A model generated the notes under the pieces. The model saw nothing but the letters and a program-made list of their open reading frames with translations. It was not told the DNA's origin and did not search any database. From Nocardia cyriacigeorgica (lineage in GTDB: Bacteria; Actinomycetota; Actinomycetes; Mycobacteriales; Mycobacteriaceae), in the NCBI RefSeq assembly GCF_029868385.1, contig NZ_JARWNX010000054.1, positions 1-64,000 of the forward strand: a DNA stretch of 64,000 nucleotides, given 5' to 3'. Positions 46,403-54,819 of this stretch are shown one piece after another; position 1 is the first letter of the stretch, and each line of letters starts with the position of its first letter. A program made the position numbers and the translations under genes.

Positions 46403-47482
46403 GTGACAGTTCTGCACCCCGAGGCAGGAGTCTTCGGCCGCTCACACGGGCTCAGTTCCCGCGGCCACGAACAGGTCGTGTTCTGCGAGGACGACACCAC
46501 CGGCCTGCGGGCGATCATCGCGATCCATTCGACGGCACTGGGCCCCGCGCTCGGCGGCACCCGCTTCTATCCGTACGCCGACGAGTCAGCGGCGCTACAG
46601 GATGTGCTGCGACTGTCCTGGGGAATGACCTACAAGGCGGCCGCCGCCGGGGTCGATCTGGGTGGTGGCAAGGCCGTCATCATCGGTGATCCGGCGATCG
46701 ATAAGAGCGAGGCGCTGCTCGCGGCGTACGCGCGCTTCGTCGAGACGCTCGGCGGCCGCTACATCACCGCGGGCGATGTCGGCACCAACACCGACGATCT
46801 CGACGTCATCGGCAGGCACACCCGCCACGTCACCGGACGTAGCACCGCGGCGGGCGGCTCCGGCGACAGCGCCCGACTCACCGCGCTCGGAGTGTTCCAC
46901 TCCATGCGCGCGGGCGCCGAATCCGTGTGGGGCGCACCGACACTCGCCGGTCGCACCGTCGGCGTCGAAGGTGTCGGCAAGGTCGGACGTGAACTCATCG
47001 CACTACTGCTCGCCGACGGCGCCGAGGTGTGCGTGGCCGATGTGAACGAGGCCGCGATGCGGCGCGTGGCGCAGCAACATCCGTCCGTGCGCCTGCTCGG
47101 CGCGGTGGCGACCGCCCCGGTCGATGTCTACGCGCCGTGCGCGCTCGGCGCCACCCTCACCACCGACAGTGCCGAGGCCATCGAAGCCAAGCTCGTCTGC
47201 GGCGCGGCCAACAACCAGCTCGCCGACCCAGGCGTGGAACAGACATTGAACGACCGTGGCATCACCTGGGTGCCCGACTTCGTCGCCAACGCCGGCGGAC
47301 TCATCCAGGTGGCAGGCGAACTCAGAGCCGCCGCACCCGCCGAGATCGAATTCGAGGTGGCCGACATCTTCGATCGGTGCCGCGACATCATCGCCACCGC
47401 GCTGGCCGAGGGCATCGGCACCGGCGCGGCCGCGAATCGGTTCGCCGAGCGTCGCCTCGATGCCATCCCGCGGTCACTCTGA
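46403..47482 (+). CDS. vdh: Valine/leucine-type amino-acid dehydrogenase
   Basis: An NAD-dependent enzyme of 359 residues of the Glu/Leu/Phe/Val dehydrogenase family, deaminating branched-chain (or aromatic) amino acids to 2-oxo acids. Substrate-binding HSTALGPALGGTRFYPYADE, catalytic lysine in GVDLGGGKAVIIGDP, NAD site VGVEGVGKVGREL, and CGAANNQLADPG. The sequence is closest by eye to Streptomyces valine dehydrogenase. GTG 46403 has AAAGGAA 8 nt upstream. Middle gene of the operon with oxidoreductase and permease. Confidence 0.9.
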   Translation: MTVLHPEAGVFGRSHGLSSRGHEQVVFCEDDTTGLRAIIAIHSTALGPALGGTRFYPYADESAALQDVLRLSWGMTYKAAAAGVDLGGGKAVIIGDPAIDKSEALLAAYARFVETLGGRYITAGDVGTNTDDLDVIGRHTRHVTGRSTAAGGSGDSARLTALGVFHSMRAGAESVWGAPTLAGRTVGVEGVGKVGRELIALLLADGAEVCVADVNEAAMRRVAQQHPSVRLLGAVATAPVDVYAPCALGATLTTDSAEAIEAKLVCGAANNQLADPGVEQTLNDRGITWVPDFVANAGGLIQVAGELRAAAPAEIEFEVADIFDRCRDIIATALAEGIGTGAAANRFAERRLDAIPRSL

Positions 47483-47514
47483 CGGCGCCGCGGATGTCAG
47501 TGAGGAGACCTGCC

Positions 47515-49005
47515 ATGGCGATCACGAGCGGAATCTTCCGCACCAAATCGGTGGAACAGTCGATCCGGGATACCGACGAACCGGATTCGAAACTCCGCAA
47601 GGACCTGACGGCGAAGGACCTCACCATCTTCGGTGTGGCCGTGGTCATCGGTGCGGGCATCTTCACCCTCACCGCACGCACCGCGGGCACGGTGGCCGGG
47701 CCGTCGGTATCGCTCGCGTTCGTCTTCGCGGCGATCGCCTGCGGTCTGACGGCGCTGTGCTATGCCGAGTTCGCCTCGACGGTTCCGGTGGCCGGCAGCG
47801 CCTACACCTATGCCTACGCGACCTTCGGTGAGGTCATCGCGTGGATCATCGGCTGGGATCTGATCCTGGAATTCGCGCTCGCGGTCTCGGTGGTGGCCAA
47901 GGGATGGTCGCAGTATCTCGGTGAGGTGCTTGGCGCCAACGCACCGGTCGTCGAGATCGGATCGGTGCACTTCGACTGGGGTGCGGTGCTGATCATCGCG
48001 ATCGTCGGAGTCCTGCTGGCCACGGGGACGAAACTGTCCTCCCGCGTATCGGCCATCGCGGTCGCGATCAAGCTCGGTGTGATCGCCCTGGTGCTGGTGG
48101 TGGGCGCGACCTATTTCAAGCCCTCCAACCTGACGCCCTACATTCCGCCCTCGGAGCCCTCGGAGAAGGCCGAAGGTGTGCGCCAGTCGCTGTTCGCCTT
48201 CCTCACCGGCTCCGGCGGCACCAGCTACGGCTGGTACGGGCTGCTGGCCGCGGCCAGCCTGGTGTTCTTCGCGTTCATCGGCTTCGATGTCGTCGCCACC
48301 ACCGCCGAGGAGACCCGCAATCCGCAGCGCGACGTACCGCGCGGCATCTTCGGCTCGCTGGCCATCGTCACCGTGCTCTACGTCGCGGTATCGCTCGTCC
48401 TCACCGGCATGGTGTCCTACACCCAGCTCGCGGACGGGAACGCGACCCTCGCAACGGCTTTCGCACTCAACGGAGCCACCTGGGTGAAGAACATCATCGC
48501 CATCGGCGCACTGGCCGGGCTGTCGACCGTGGTCATGGTGATGTACCTGGGCCAGACCCGCGTGCTGTTTGCCATGTCGCGTGACGGCCTGCTTCCCCGC
48601 GGCCTCGCGCAGACCGGTTCCAAGGGCACGCCCGTGCGGTTGACCATCATCGTCGGTGTGGTGTGCGCACTGCTGGCCGGGTTCGTCGACTTCGGCACCC
48701 TCGAGGAGATGGTGAATATCGGCACCCTCGTCGCGTTCGTGCTGGTGTCGGTGGGCGTGCTGATCCTGCGCCGTACCCGCCCGGATCTGCCGCGCGGGTT
48801 CCGGGTGCCGTTCGTCCCGGTGGTGCCGATCCTCGGCGCGCTCGCCTGCCTGTGGTTGATGCTCAATCTGTCCATCGAGACCTGGTTGCGTTTCGTGATC
48901 TGGATGGCGCTGGGGACCGTCGTGTACTTCGCCTACAGCCGCTCGCATTCGGTGCTGCGGCGCACATCCGAGCCAGACGACAAGAGCCTGTCACCGGCTC
49001 GATAG
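47515..49005 (+). CDS. APC-family amino-acid permease
   Basis: A 12-helix transporter of 496 residues from ATG 47515 with GAGGAG. The N-terminus TIFGVAVVIGAGIFTLT and the segment SLVFFAFIGFDVVATTAEE are typical of the cationic/branched amino-acid APC transporters (YfnA/CAT-like), and VMYLGQTRVLFAMSRDGLLP follows. It probably imports the amino acid that Vdh and the oxidoreductase consume, though the family's named substrates are broad. Confidence 0.92.
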   Translation: MAITSGIFRTKSVEQSIRDTDEPDSKLRKDLTAKDLTIFGVAVVIGAGIFTLTARTAGTVAGPSVSLAFVFAAIACGLTALCYAEFASTVPVAGSAYTYAYATFGEVIAWIIGWDLILEFALAVSVVAKGWSQYLGEVLGANAPVVEIGSVHFDWGAVLIIAIVGVLLATGTKLSSRVSAIAVAIKLGVIALVLVVGATYFKPSNLTPYIPPSEPSEKAEGVRQSLFAFLTGSGGTSYGWYGLLAAASLVFFAFIGFDVVATTAEETRNPQRDVPRGIFGSLAIVTVLYVAVSLVLTGMVSYTQLADGNATLATAFALNGATWVKNIIAIGALAGLSTVVMVMYLGQTRVLFAMSRDGLLPRGLAQTGSKGTPVRLTIIVGVVCALLAGFVDFGTLEEMVNIGTLVAFVLVSVGVLILRRTRPDLPRGFRVPFVPVVPILGALACLWLMLNLSIETWLRFVIWMALGTVVYFAYSRSHSVLRRTSEPDDKSLSPAR

Positions 49006-49187
49006 CGATGGTCACAGCCCCCGGTTCGCGCCGAGCCGGGGCCTGTGACGTGCGCACGAGCCCGTTCACGACATGTGAAACGTTCATAGTCCGAATGTGT
49101 GGTGCATCTCGGCACCGGTCCGTAGACTGCGCGAAAGGGGGCCGCCACCGTGGCGCACCCGCTCGACGAGAAAGACAACATCTCCTG

Positions 49188-49472
49188 ATGCGTTCCGCGG
49201 TAATCGCAGCCTTCATCGGCGCCACCCTCGTCACCGGATCCGCCGGAACGGCCGCGGCGGCGGTCGGGCTGCCGGATATGCCCGACTCCGGTTCCGCCAG
49301 CAGCGGCTCGGCGGGCGGACTCGCCACCACCGGCTCCTCCGGCACCGGCTCGGCCGGCCTGCCCAACCTCGACCGGCTGCTGCTCGGCGGCGAGAAACTG
49401 CTGTGCGCCGCCACCGGCAGCGCGGCCGCCATGGCCGGCAACGCCCACCTCGGCTGCGACATGCTGCCCTGA
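49188..49472 (+). CDS. Small secreted Gly/Ser-rich protein
   Basis: A protein of 94 residues from ATG 49188. Signal peptide MRSAVIAAFIGATLVTGSAG with cleavage near AAA-V. Mature part is Gly/Ser/Ala-rich with two cysteines at the end (KLLCAATGS, HLGCDMLP) that could pair. No family function is known. Ribosome site is weak. The 180 bp upstream contain no other gene. Confidence 0.62.
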   Translation: MRSAVIAAFIGATLVTGSAGTAAAAVGLPDMPDSGSASSGSAGGLATTGSSGTGSAGLPNLDRLLLGGEKLLCAATGSAAAMAGNAHLGCDMLP

Positions 49473-49488
49473 GCGACCCGAAAACCAG

Positions 49489-49522
49489 ACGAGCGGACAC
49501 CGGATCACCGGTGCCCGCTCGT
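49489..49522. terminator. Bidirectional terminator
   Basis: ACGAGCGG-A-CACCGG / CCGGTG-C-CCGCTCGT stem with a 4-nt loop and one internal mismatch, between convergent genes. Confidence 0.8.
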
Positions 49523-49540
49523 GGCGTCTCTCGGGCCGTA

Positions 49541-50752
49541 TCAGCCCACGTCGGCGTTGCCCGCCTTCCACTCCGACCACGGGATGTTCCAGTCACCGAG
49601 GCCATCCACACCCGACAACGTCCCGCCGACGGTGTTCTGCACGATGGTGATGTCGCCACGTTTGGCGTTCTCGAACACCCAGGCCGCATCGGCCGGACTC
49701 AGGTTCAGACATCCGTGGCTGGTGTTCGAATAGCCCTGCTGACCCACCGACCACGGGGCCGAATGGAAGAAGATGCCGCTGTAGGAGATCCGGGTCGCGA
49801 AGTCGACCGGGGTGCGATATCCGTCGGGTGAATTGACCGACACACCGTAGGTCGAGGAATCCATGATGATCTCGCGGTGCTTGTCGGCGACGATGTAGAC
49901 ACCGTTATCGGTGGGTGTGCTGTCCTTACCCATCGAGGTCGGCATGGTGCGGATCACCTGACCGTTCTTCTGGACGGTCACCTGCTTGGTGTTGTCGTCG
50001 GCGGTGAAGATCACCGCATCACCGATGGTGAACGAGGAGTGGATGTCGTCCTGGCCGTAGAGCCCGTCACCCAGATCCTTGCCGTAGACATTCACATCGA
50101 TGGTGACCTTGGTGCCAGGAGCCCAGAAATGCTCCGGCCGCCACCGGACCTCGCGATTGTTCACCCAGTAGAACGCACCCTCGACGGCGGGCTCGGTGGT
50201 GATCTTGATGGCTTCCTGCGCAGCCTTGCGATCGGGGATGTTCTCGTCGAACTGGATCGCCACCGGCTGCCCGACGCCGACGACCTCGCCCTCACCGGGG
50301 ATGAGATAGGGCTTGGTCTTGTTGTCGGGCGAGGTGGTGGTGAAGCTCAGCGTGCTCGTGGTCGCACCACCGAGGCCGACCGCCTCGGCCACCAACTTGT
50401 AGGTGCGCCCGTAACCCAGCGGCTCCGAGGTCGCCCATGAGCGGCCGTCCGACGCGAGAGCACCGGAGACCGGCTCCTCCTCCGGCGTGAGCAACGACAC
50501 GTTGGTGAACTTGCCGTCCTCGACCTGGAAGGCCATCGGCGCGGCCGGTGATACACCGACATCGCCGTCCTTGACCGGCGCCAGTAGCTTCGGCTTGATC
50601 AGTTCGGTGATGGGGTTGCGGTCGATGGCCACATGCTCGTTCGCCGCATCCGACGACGAGCACGAAGGCAATGCCAACGCCACGACCGCGAGCAGGACCA
50701 GCGGCCCTGCGAGCTTCCACGTCGACCGATGTCGACCTCGACCAATACGCAT
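49541..50752 (-). CDS. ldtB: L,D-transpeptidase lipoprotein (LdtMt2-like)
   Basis: A protein of 403 residues forming 3-3 cross-links in peptidoglycan on the outer face of the membrane. Lipobox VALALPSC, two Ig-like domains (about 45-250), then the YkuD catalytic domain with HSAPWSVGQQG near 335 and SHGCLNLSPADAAWV carrying the catalytic cysteine near 353. A C-terminal WNIPWSEWKAGN tail completes the LdtMt2 layout. Position beside tRNA-Lys matches Rv2518c-lysT. Confidence 0.94.
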   Translation of the reverse strand: MRIGRGRHRSTWKLAGPLVLLAVVALALPSCSSSDAANEHVAIDRNPITELIKPKLLAPVKDGDVGVSPAAPMAFQVEDGKFTNVSLLTPEEEPVSGALASDGRSWATSEPLGYGRTYKLVAEAVGLGGATTSTLSFTTTSPDNKTKPYLIPGEGEVVGVGQPVAIQFDENIPDRKAAQEAIKITTEPAVEGAFYWVNNREVRWRPEHFWAPGTKVTIDVNVYGKDLGDGLYGQDDIHSSFTIGDAVIFTADDNTKQVTVQKNGQVIRTMPTSMGKDSTPTDNGVYIVADKHREIIMDSSTYGVSVNSPDGYRTPVDFATRISYSGIFFHSAPWSVGQQGYSNTSHGCLNLSPADAAWVFENAKRGDITIVQNTVGGTLSGVDGLGDWNIPWSEWKAGNADVG

Positions 50753-51005
50753 CTCAACCCCGTTTCAAGTCCCGGTGCAACAGCCCGCACCGACGGCTTC
50801 GGATCCCACCGATTACCCACCGAGCTCAACCCACCGCACCGGGCGGGCCGGTCGAGACCACGTGCTGCCATTCTGCCAGCCCGGCAGACGGTTCCCAACG
50901 TGACGACCGGCTCGTCTCGGCGCGTCTTCACGGTTAGATCCCATGCGAACCACAACCCGTTACGGGTAGAGCGACGCACGCCACACCCTCGGCCGATGTA
51001 TCGAT
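50753..51005. other. Intergenic region between ldtB and the tRNA-Lys promoter
   Basis: About 250 bp without a gene. It must carry the ldtB promoter, but I see no clear element. Confidence 0.4.
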
Positions 51006-51035
51006 TTCACTTTCTGCGCCCGGTCCTGTTAATGT
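51006..51035 (+). promoter_or_regulatory. tRNA-Lys promoter
   Basis: -35-like TTCACT (51006-51011) and -10-like TAATGT (51030-51035) with an 18-bp spacer, 26 bp before the tRNA. Confidence 0.45.
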
Positions 51036-51061
51036 CTGTCCCGCACCGGAACACGGGGCAC

Positions 51062-51141
<80 letters not shown>

Positions 51142-51144
51142 CAT

Positions 51145-51179
51145 GGCCCCTGACCAGATCATTATGGTTAGGGGCCTTT
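51145..51179 (+). terminator. Terminator after tRNA-Lys
   Basis: GGCCCCTGACC / GGTTAGGGGCC stem with a T-rich run after it. Since it lies inside the island boundary, it was probably brought in by the element to replace the displaced native one. Confidence 0.8.
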
Positions 51180-51242
51180 CTTTGTGCACATGTTCGATGG
51201 TGCTGTCACTCGCGTCATCCGCCCTGCCTGAGAATTCCTCGT

Positions 51243-51329
51243 TCATGAATTCGATTCACGTTGCTGGTCCGCGGCGCACAGGCGCTCCAACGGCGCCCAC
51301 TGTTCGTCAGGCAGATCGCCATGGTTCAC
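51243..51329 (-). pseudogene. N-terminal remnant of an IS5/IS4-type transposase
   Basis: From GTG 51329 the minus strand reads VNHGDLPDEQWAPLERL and stops after 28 residues. The start pattern (DLTDEQWxxLEPLLP) is the hallmark of IS5-group transposase N-termini. Catalytic DDE parts are absent. It shows that the left end of the island was once hit by an insertion sequence. Confidence 0.6.
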
Positions 51330-51804
51330 CCGCCGATCGCTCCACAACCCGGATCATCGCGGGCACGCGATCCTGCTCGCGTTTCGGAAGTGAGGCGACG
51401 TCGACGGCACGTGGAATGCCGCATGCGGCAACTCGATGGCAACTCGATATGGGCCATCCGGCCGATGACCACAGCCCTATCCGAGCCAGGTAGAGGCGAG
51501 AAAGTGCCGTTGTTGTCGGAGTGCCGGGCCGAGATTCGTCGCTTGCGCCCTGGTTCCGAGCTGCCACATGGTCGTGCGTCATCGCCGAGATGACAACGTC
51601 AACTATGGGTTAACGATGCTGCTCGATTCAAGCGTTGATCCTCCGCGAGCCGGGAGGAATCATCAGTGGAGAAAGGGATCGCAGGTGTCTCGACTACCGG
51701 GATTCGGCCAGGCCGATGGCGGTCGTGTCACCTCGGGTGAGGTCCCTTGTCGCAGTGTTGTCAATCCTCGGTCGGTACGGTCGGCAGAGGAGCGAAGGAG
51801 TGCC

Positions 51805-51988
51805 GTGTCCGTGTCAGCGAACAAGTCCACAGTCGATCAGTACATCGGCAGGTTCAAAATCCGGCCACGGACAGATCCAGGCATACCTCACCGACGGTCT
51901 CGAGTGGACCGTGTCGGCCACGACAGGAAGCGCACCGATTTGTCCGATCAACCGGGGCGCTGCGGAAGTTCAGTTCGTGGAGGGGTAG
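51805..51988 (+). pseudogene. Frameshifted NTF2/SnoaL-like protein
   Basis: GTG 51805 with AAGGAG at 5 nt begins VSVSANKSTVDQYIGRF. The reading then breaks at a run of four A (51856-51859). Removing one A restores KSGHGQIQAYLTDGLEWTV, the expected continuation of SnoaL/NTF2-like proteins. Beyond that the similarity is lost and the frame ends at 51986-51988, inside the tail of the convergent LysR gene. The gene is thus both frameshifted and truncated. Confidence 0.6.
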
Positions 51989-52850
51989 ATGCGGCGGCTG
52001 CCGCGAAATCGCGAACCACATCGTTCGAGGTAGCGGTGCGCCAGACCAGTGCCCACTTGGCGGCGGGTGCATCACGAATCGGCCGGTAGACGACGTCCGG
52101 GCGGCGGGCATACTGGGCCGCGTGCGCGTGCACCGGTGAGATGGCTTCGCCGGTGGCGAGGATCGGGAGCATCTCCTCGAACGTCGTCACCGTCGGCCCG
52201 ACCGGGATCGTCCTGCCGCCAGGCGTCCGATGCGGGACCAGCGCGTCCCGCCAATAGGCGGGATAGGCGCCTCCCATCACCACTTCGTCGGCGAGATCCT
52301 CCAACGAAACGTACGTACGTGTAGCGAGACGGTGCGAGGCCGACATCGCGAGCAGGATGGGCTCGACGAATACCAGCGGTCCGACAGTCAGATCGGGTTC
52401 ACGAACGGGAAGCCACAACACCGCCGCGTCGATATCGCCGGAACGCAGCCCAGCGAAAGGATCCGCGAAACCCACCGAACGTATCCGCACCTCGATATCC
52501 GGCCTTTCCCTCGCGAAGACTCCGAGCGCCGGACGCACCATCTCGGTCTTCCAACTGAGCATCCCTAGCTTGAGCAGGCCTGTTGCACCTCGGGCGGTCC
52601 GGCCGGCGCGTTCGAGCACATCCTGCAAGCCGGAGTACGTGGAGGCCAACTCGTCGCGCAGTTGCTTGCCGAGCGGTGTCAGGGCGACGTGGCGGCTGGT
52701 CCGCTCGAACAGCACGCCACCGACTCTGCGCTCGGCCTTCTTGACGACCTGGCTCACCCGAGCGGTAGTGAGGTGCAGCCGCTCCGCGGTCCGCCCGAAA
52801 TGGAGTTCGTCGGCAAGGGTGAGGAATACCTCGATGTCACGCAGCTCCAC
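51948..52850 (-). CDS. LysR-family regulator (island)
   Basis: A protein of 300 residues from GTG 52850, which has AAAGGAG upstream. N-terminal winged helix (ELRDIEVFLTLADELHFGRT, RVSQVVKKAERRVGG), then the effector domain (DPFAGLRSGDIDAAVLWLPV). This is the AlsR/BenM-like subgroup common in actinobacterial accessory DNA. It lies 324 bp from the divergent RibD-like gene, which it may regulate. Its C-terminal end overlaps the broken NTF2-like gene. Confidence 0.9.
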   Translation of the reverse strand: MELRDIEVFLTLADELHFGRTAERLHLTTARVSQVVKKAERRVGGVLFERTSRHVALTPLGKQLRDELASTYSGLQDVLERAGRTARGATGLLKLGMLSWKTEMVRPALGVFARERPDIEVRIRSVGFADPFAGLRSGDIDAAVLWLPVREPDLTVGPLVFVEPILLAMSASHRLATRTYVSLEDLADEVVMGGAYPAYWRDALVPHRTPGGRTIPVGPTVTTFEEMLPILATGEAISPVHAHAAQYARRPDVVYRPIRDAPAAKWALVWRTATSNDVVRDFAAAAASTPPRTELPQRPG

Positions 52851-53174
52851 CGGTTCTCCTTTACATACTCCTGCCCTGGTTCGACCCGCGCAGCTGGTCA
52901 TCGATGATATTCGACCAACGCGCGCACACCGATCGGCCGATGGTTGACCCGCAGCCGAAGTGTTCGACCAGGTCCGATAGCGATGATCGGCATCAGGAGA
53001 CCCGGCCGATCGCGACACGGTACAGACGCATCTTCACCGAGAGCATGTGGCGATAACAGGGTCGCTCGGGCTCTTGATCTCGGCGACCGACCGCGGTCCA
53101 TCACCCGAATCACCCACAAGTTAGCGGCGACCATCGCCGCAGACCCGCACACCAACACCAACAGGAGCAATCTC
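52851..53174. other. Divergent intergenic region LysR / RibD-like
   Basis: 324 bp without a supported gene or clear operator. It may hold the LysR binding site. Confidence 0.35.
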
Positions 53175-53756
53175 ATGGGACGACTGATCATCAACGTCGG
53201 CACGACCGTCAACGGCGCCTTCGAAGCACCGGCACCCGAGCCACACGGTGGGTGGCTGGTCACCGACCCCGACAGCATGCGGGCAGGACGTGAGATGTGG
53301 CAGGCCGCCGACGCAATGCTGCTCGGACGCAAGACCTACGAAGGCCTGTCCGCGGCTTGGCCCAAGCTCGCCGATGCTCCGGGTTTCGAGGCGTACGCGG
53401 CCCGGATGAACAGCATGCCCAAGTACGTTGCGTCGCGGTCGCTGAGCGCACCGCTGGAGTGGAACGCCACCCTGCTCGATGGAGCTCTCACCGAGGCCGT
53501 CAGCAACCTCAAAGACAAACACGACGGCAATCTGATCGTCCCCTGTGCGGGCGAGCTGGCCCGTGACCTCATCGCAAACGATTTGGTCGACGAGTTCTGG
53601 ATCAACGTCAGCCCCTACCTCTGGGCGGACGGGCCGCAAATCCTCGACGGCATCGGACCTCTCCGGTTGGAGCCGACCAGCACCACTGTCTTCCCCTCGG
53701 GGGTGATCCGCCTCTGCTACCGGCCTGCCCCAGCTGATTCGTTCGCCGCACGATAG
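53175..53756 (+). CDS. Dihydrofolate reductase / RibD C-terminal-like protein
   Basis: A protein of 193 residues from ATG 53175 with AGGAG at 9 nt. The DHFR/RibD fold is indicated by LIINVGTTVNGAFEAP at the start, DAMLLGRKTYEGLSAAWP near 45-62 and an NADPH-site glycine region around VPCAGELARDLIANDLVDEF. These stand-alone proteins (YyaP/YwjB type) are NADPH-dependent reductases of unknown substrate and do not replace FolA. Likely controlled by the divergent LysR gene. Confidence 0.85.
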   Translation: MGRLIINVGTTVNGAFEAPAPEPHGGWLVTDPDSMRAGREMWQAADAMLLGRKTYEGLSAAWPKLADAPGFEAYAARMNSMPKYVASRSLSAPLEWNATLLDGALTEAVSNLKDKHDGNLIVPCAGELARDLIANDLVDEFWINVSPYLWADGPQILDGIGPLRLEPTSTTVFPSGVIRLCYRPAPADSFAAR

Positions 53757-53986
53757 TCGGCGCGGCGCCCGGCGCCGGTCCACAGCTCTTTTCAAGCCCC
53801 ACCGAACGCGGTCGTTCCCGAATTCCTACCGGAGCGACGCGTTCGGGCGCGTCCAGCCGTGCACACATAATGCTCACACAGCAGCGCACCGGATAGCCGC
53901 GTCAGGTCGCCATTCCACTCTTGAAGGAGACATGCCGGCGCCGCGTTGTGTCGCCACGATGGGCCCCAGCGGTAGCGCGGTGATGT

Positions 53987-54754
53987 TCATGCTTCGCTGA
54001 GTACCAGACCAAGTGACTGCTCGAGGCCGGCGGCGCCATGGTCGGTGAGGTGGACCAGGCGGGGGGCGACGCCCCAACGCACCCAGCCCAGGTCGAACAG
54101 TCGGGTGGTCAAGGCCGCACCGAGACCGCCGGCCAGGTGGTGGCGGTGCTCGCTCCAGTCGACGCAGTATCGGATCGCGGGCCGGCGCGGCGGCAAGCGG
54201 TCGGTGTCGATGCCGAGTTCACCGAGTCGCTCGCGGCCGGTGTCGGTGAGTTCGTAACGAATGTCATGACCGTAAGCCGAGGGGCGGTCGCGCACCGCGT
54301 CCTCGGGACGGTGTACTCCGTCATATCCGGTGAGAATGCCGCGGTCGAGCAGCGCCTGAAGCAGGGCGACGCCGAGCTGTCCGGCCAGGTGGTCGTAGCA
54401 GGTGCGGGAGCGGTGCAGTGCGTTGGTGCGGTTGCTCTCCCGCAGCGAAGTGATGGGCAACGGCGGCGCGATGAGCGCCAGCGCCTCCAGGGCCGCGCTG
54501 ACATCGGAACCGGCGAGGCGGTAGTAGCGGTGCCGCCCCTTCCGCGCGACCGTGACAAGCCGGCCTTCCACCAGCTTGGCGAGGTGCGCGCTGGCCGTAG
54601 CGGCACTGACCGCGGCCTCGCCGGCCAGCGCGCTCGCGGGCAGGGTCCGGCCGTCGGCCAGGCATTTGAGCATGACGGCCCGGGAGGGATCAGCGATCAG
54701 AGCTGCGGCACGGGCGATATCGGTCTGGCGCTGGAGCGGGTGGGGATCCGACAT
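53987..54754 (-). CDS. ArsR-family regulator (island)
   Basis: A protein of 255 residues from ATG 54754. N-terminal ArsR winged helix (ARAAALIADPSRAVMLKCLA, AATASAHLAKLVEGRLVTV, GRHRYYRLA). The C-terminal ~150 residues form an extra domain with Cys (SRTCYDHLAGQLGVALLQAL, IRYCVDWSEHRHHLAGG), as in large ArsR regulators that control efflux genes. Divergent from the DHA2 exporter by 65 bp, where TTCG-A-CGAA (54779-54787) may serve as an operator. It probably represses the exporter/PhzF pair. Confidence 0.88.
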   Translation of the reverse strand: MSDPHPLQRQTDIARAAALIADPSRAVMLKCLADGRTLPASALAGEAAVSAATASAHLAKLVEGRLVTVARKGRHRYYRLAGSDVSAALEALALIAPPLPITSLRESNRTNALHRSRTCYDHLAGQLGVALLQALLDRGILTGYDGVHRPEDAVRDRPSAYGHDIRYELTDTGRERLGELGIDTDRLPPRRPAIRYCVDWSEHRHHLAGGLGAALTTRLFDLGWVRWGVAPRLVHLTDHGAAGLEQSLGLVLSEA

Positions 54755-54819
54755 GACGACAGCATATGACATCAACACTTCGACGAATGACGAAATATCT
54801 GGGGTAGAGGATCTACCAC

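Noticed and set aside
51142..51800. Integrase gene next to attL
   Set aside because: All frames were read. Only a 28-residue transposase-like fragment was found, and no tyrosine recombinase motif (R...HxLRH...Y) is visible.
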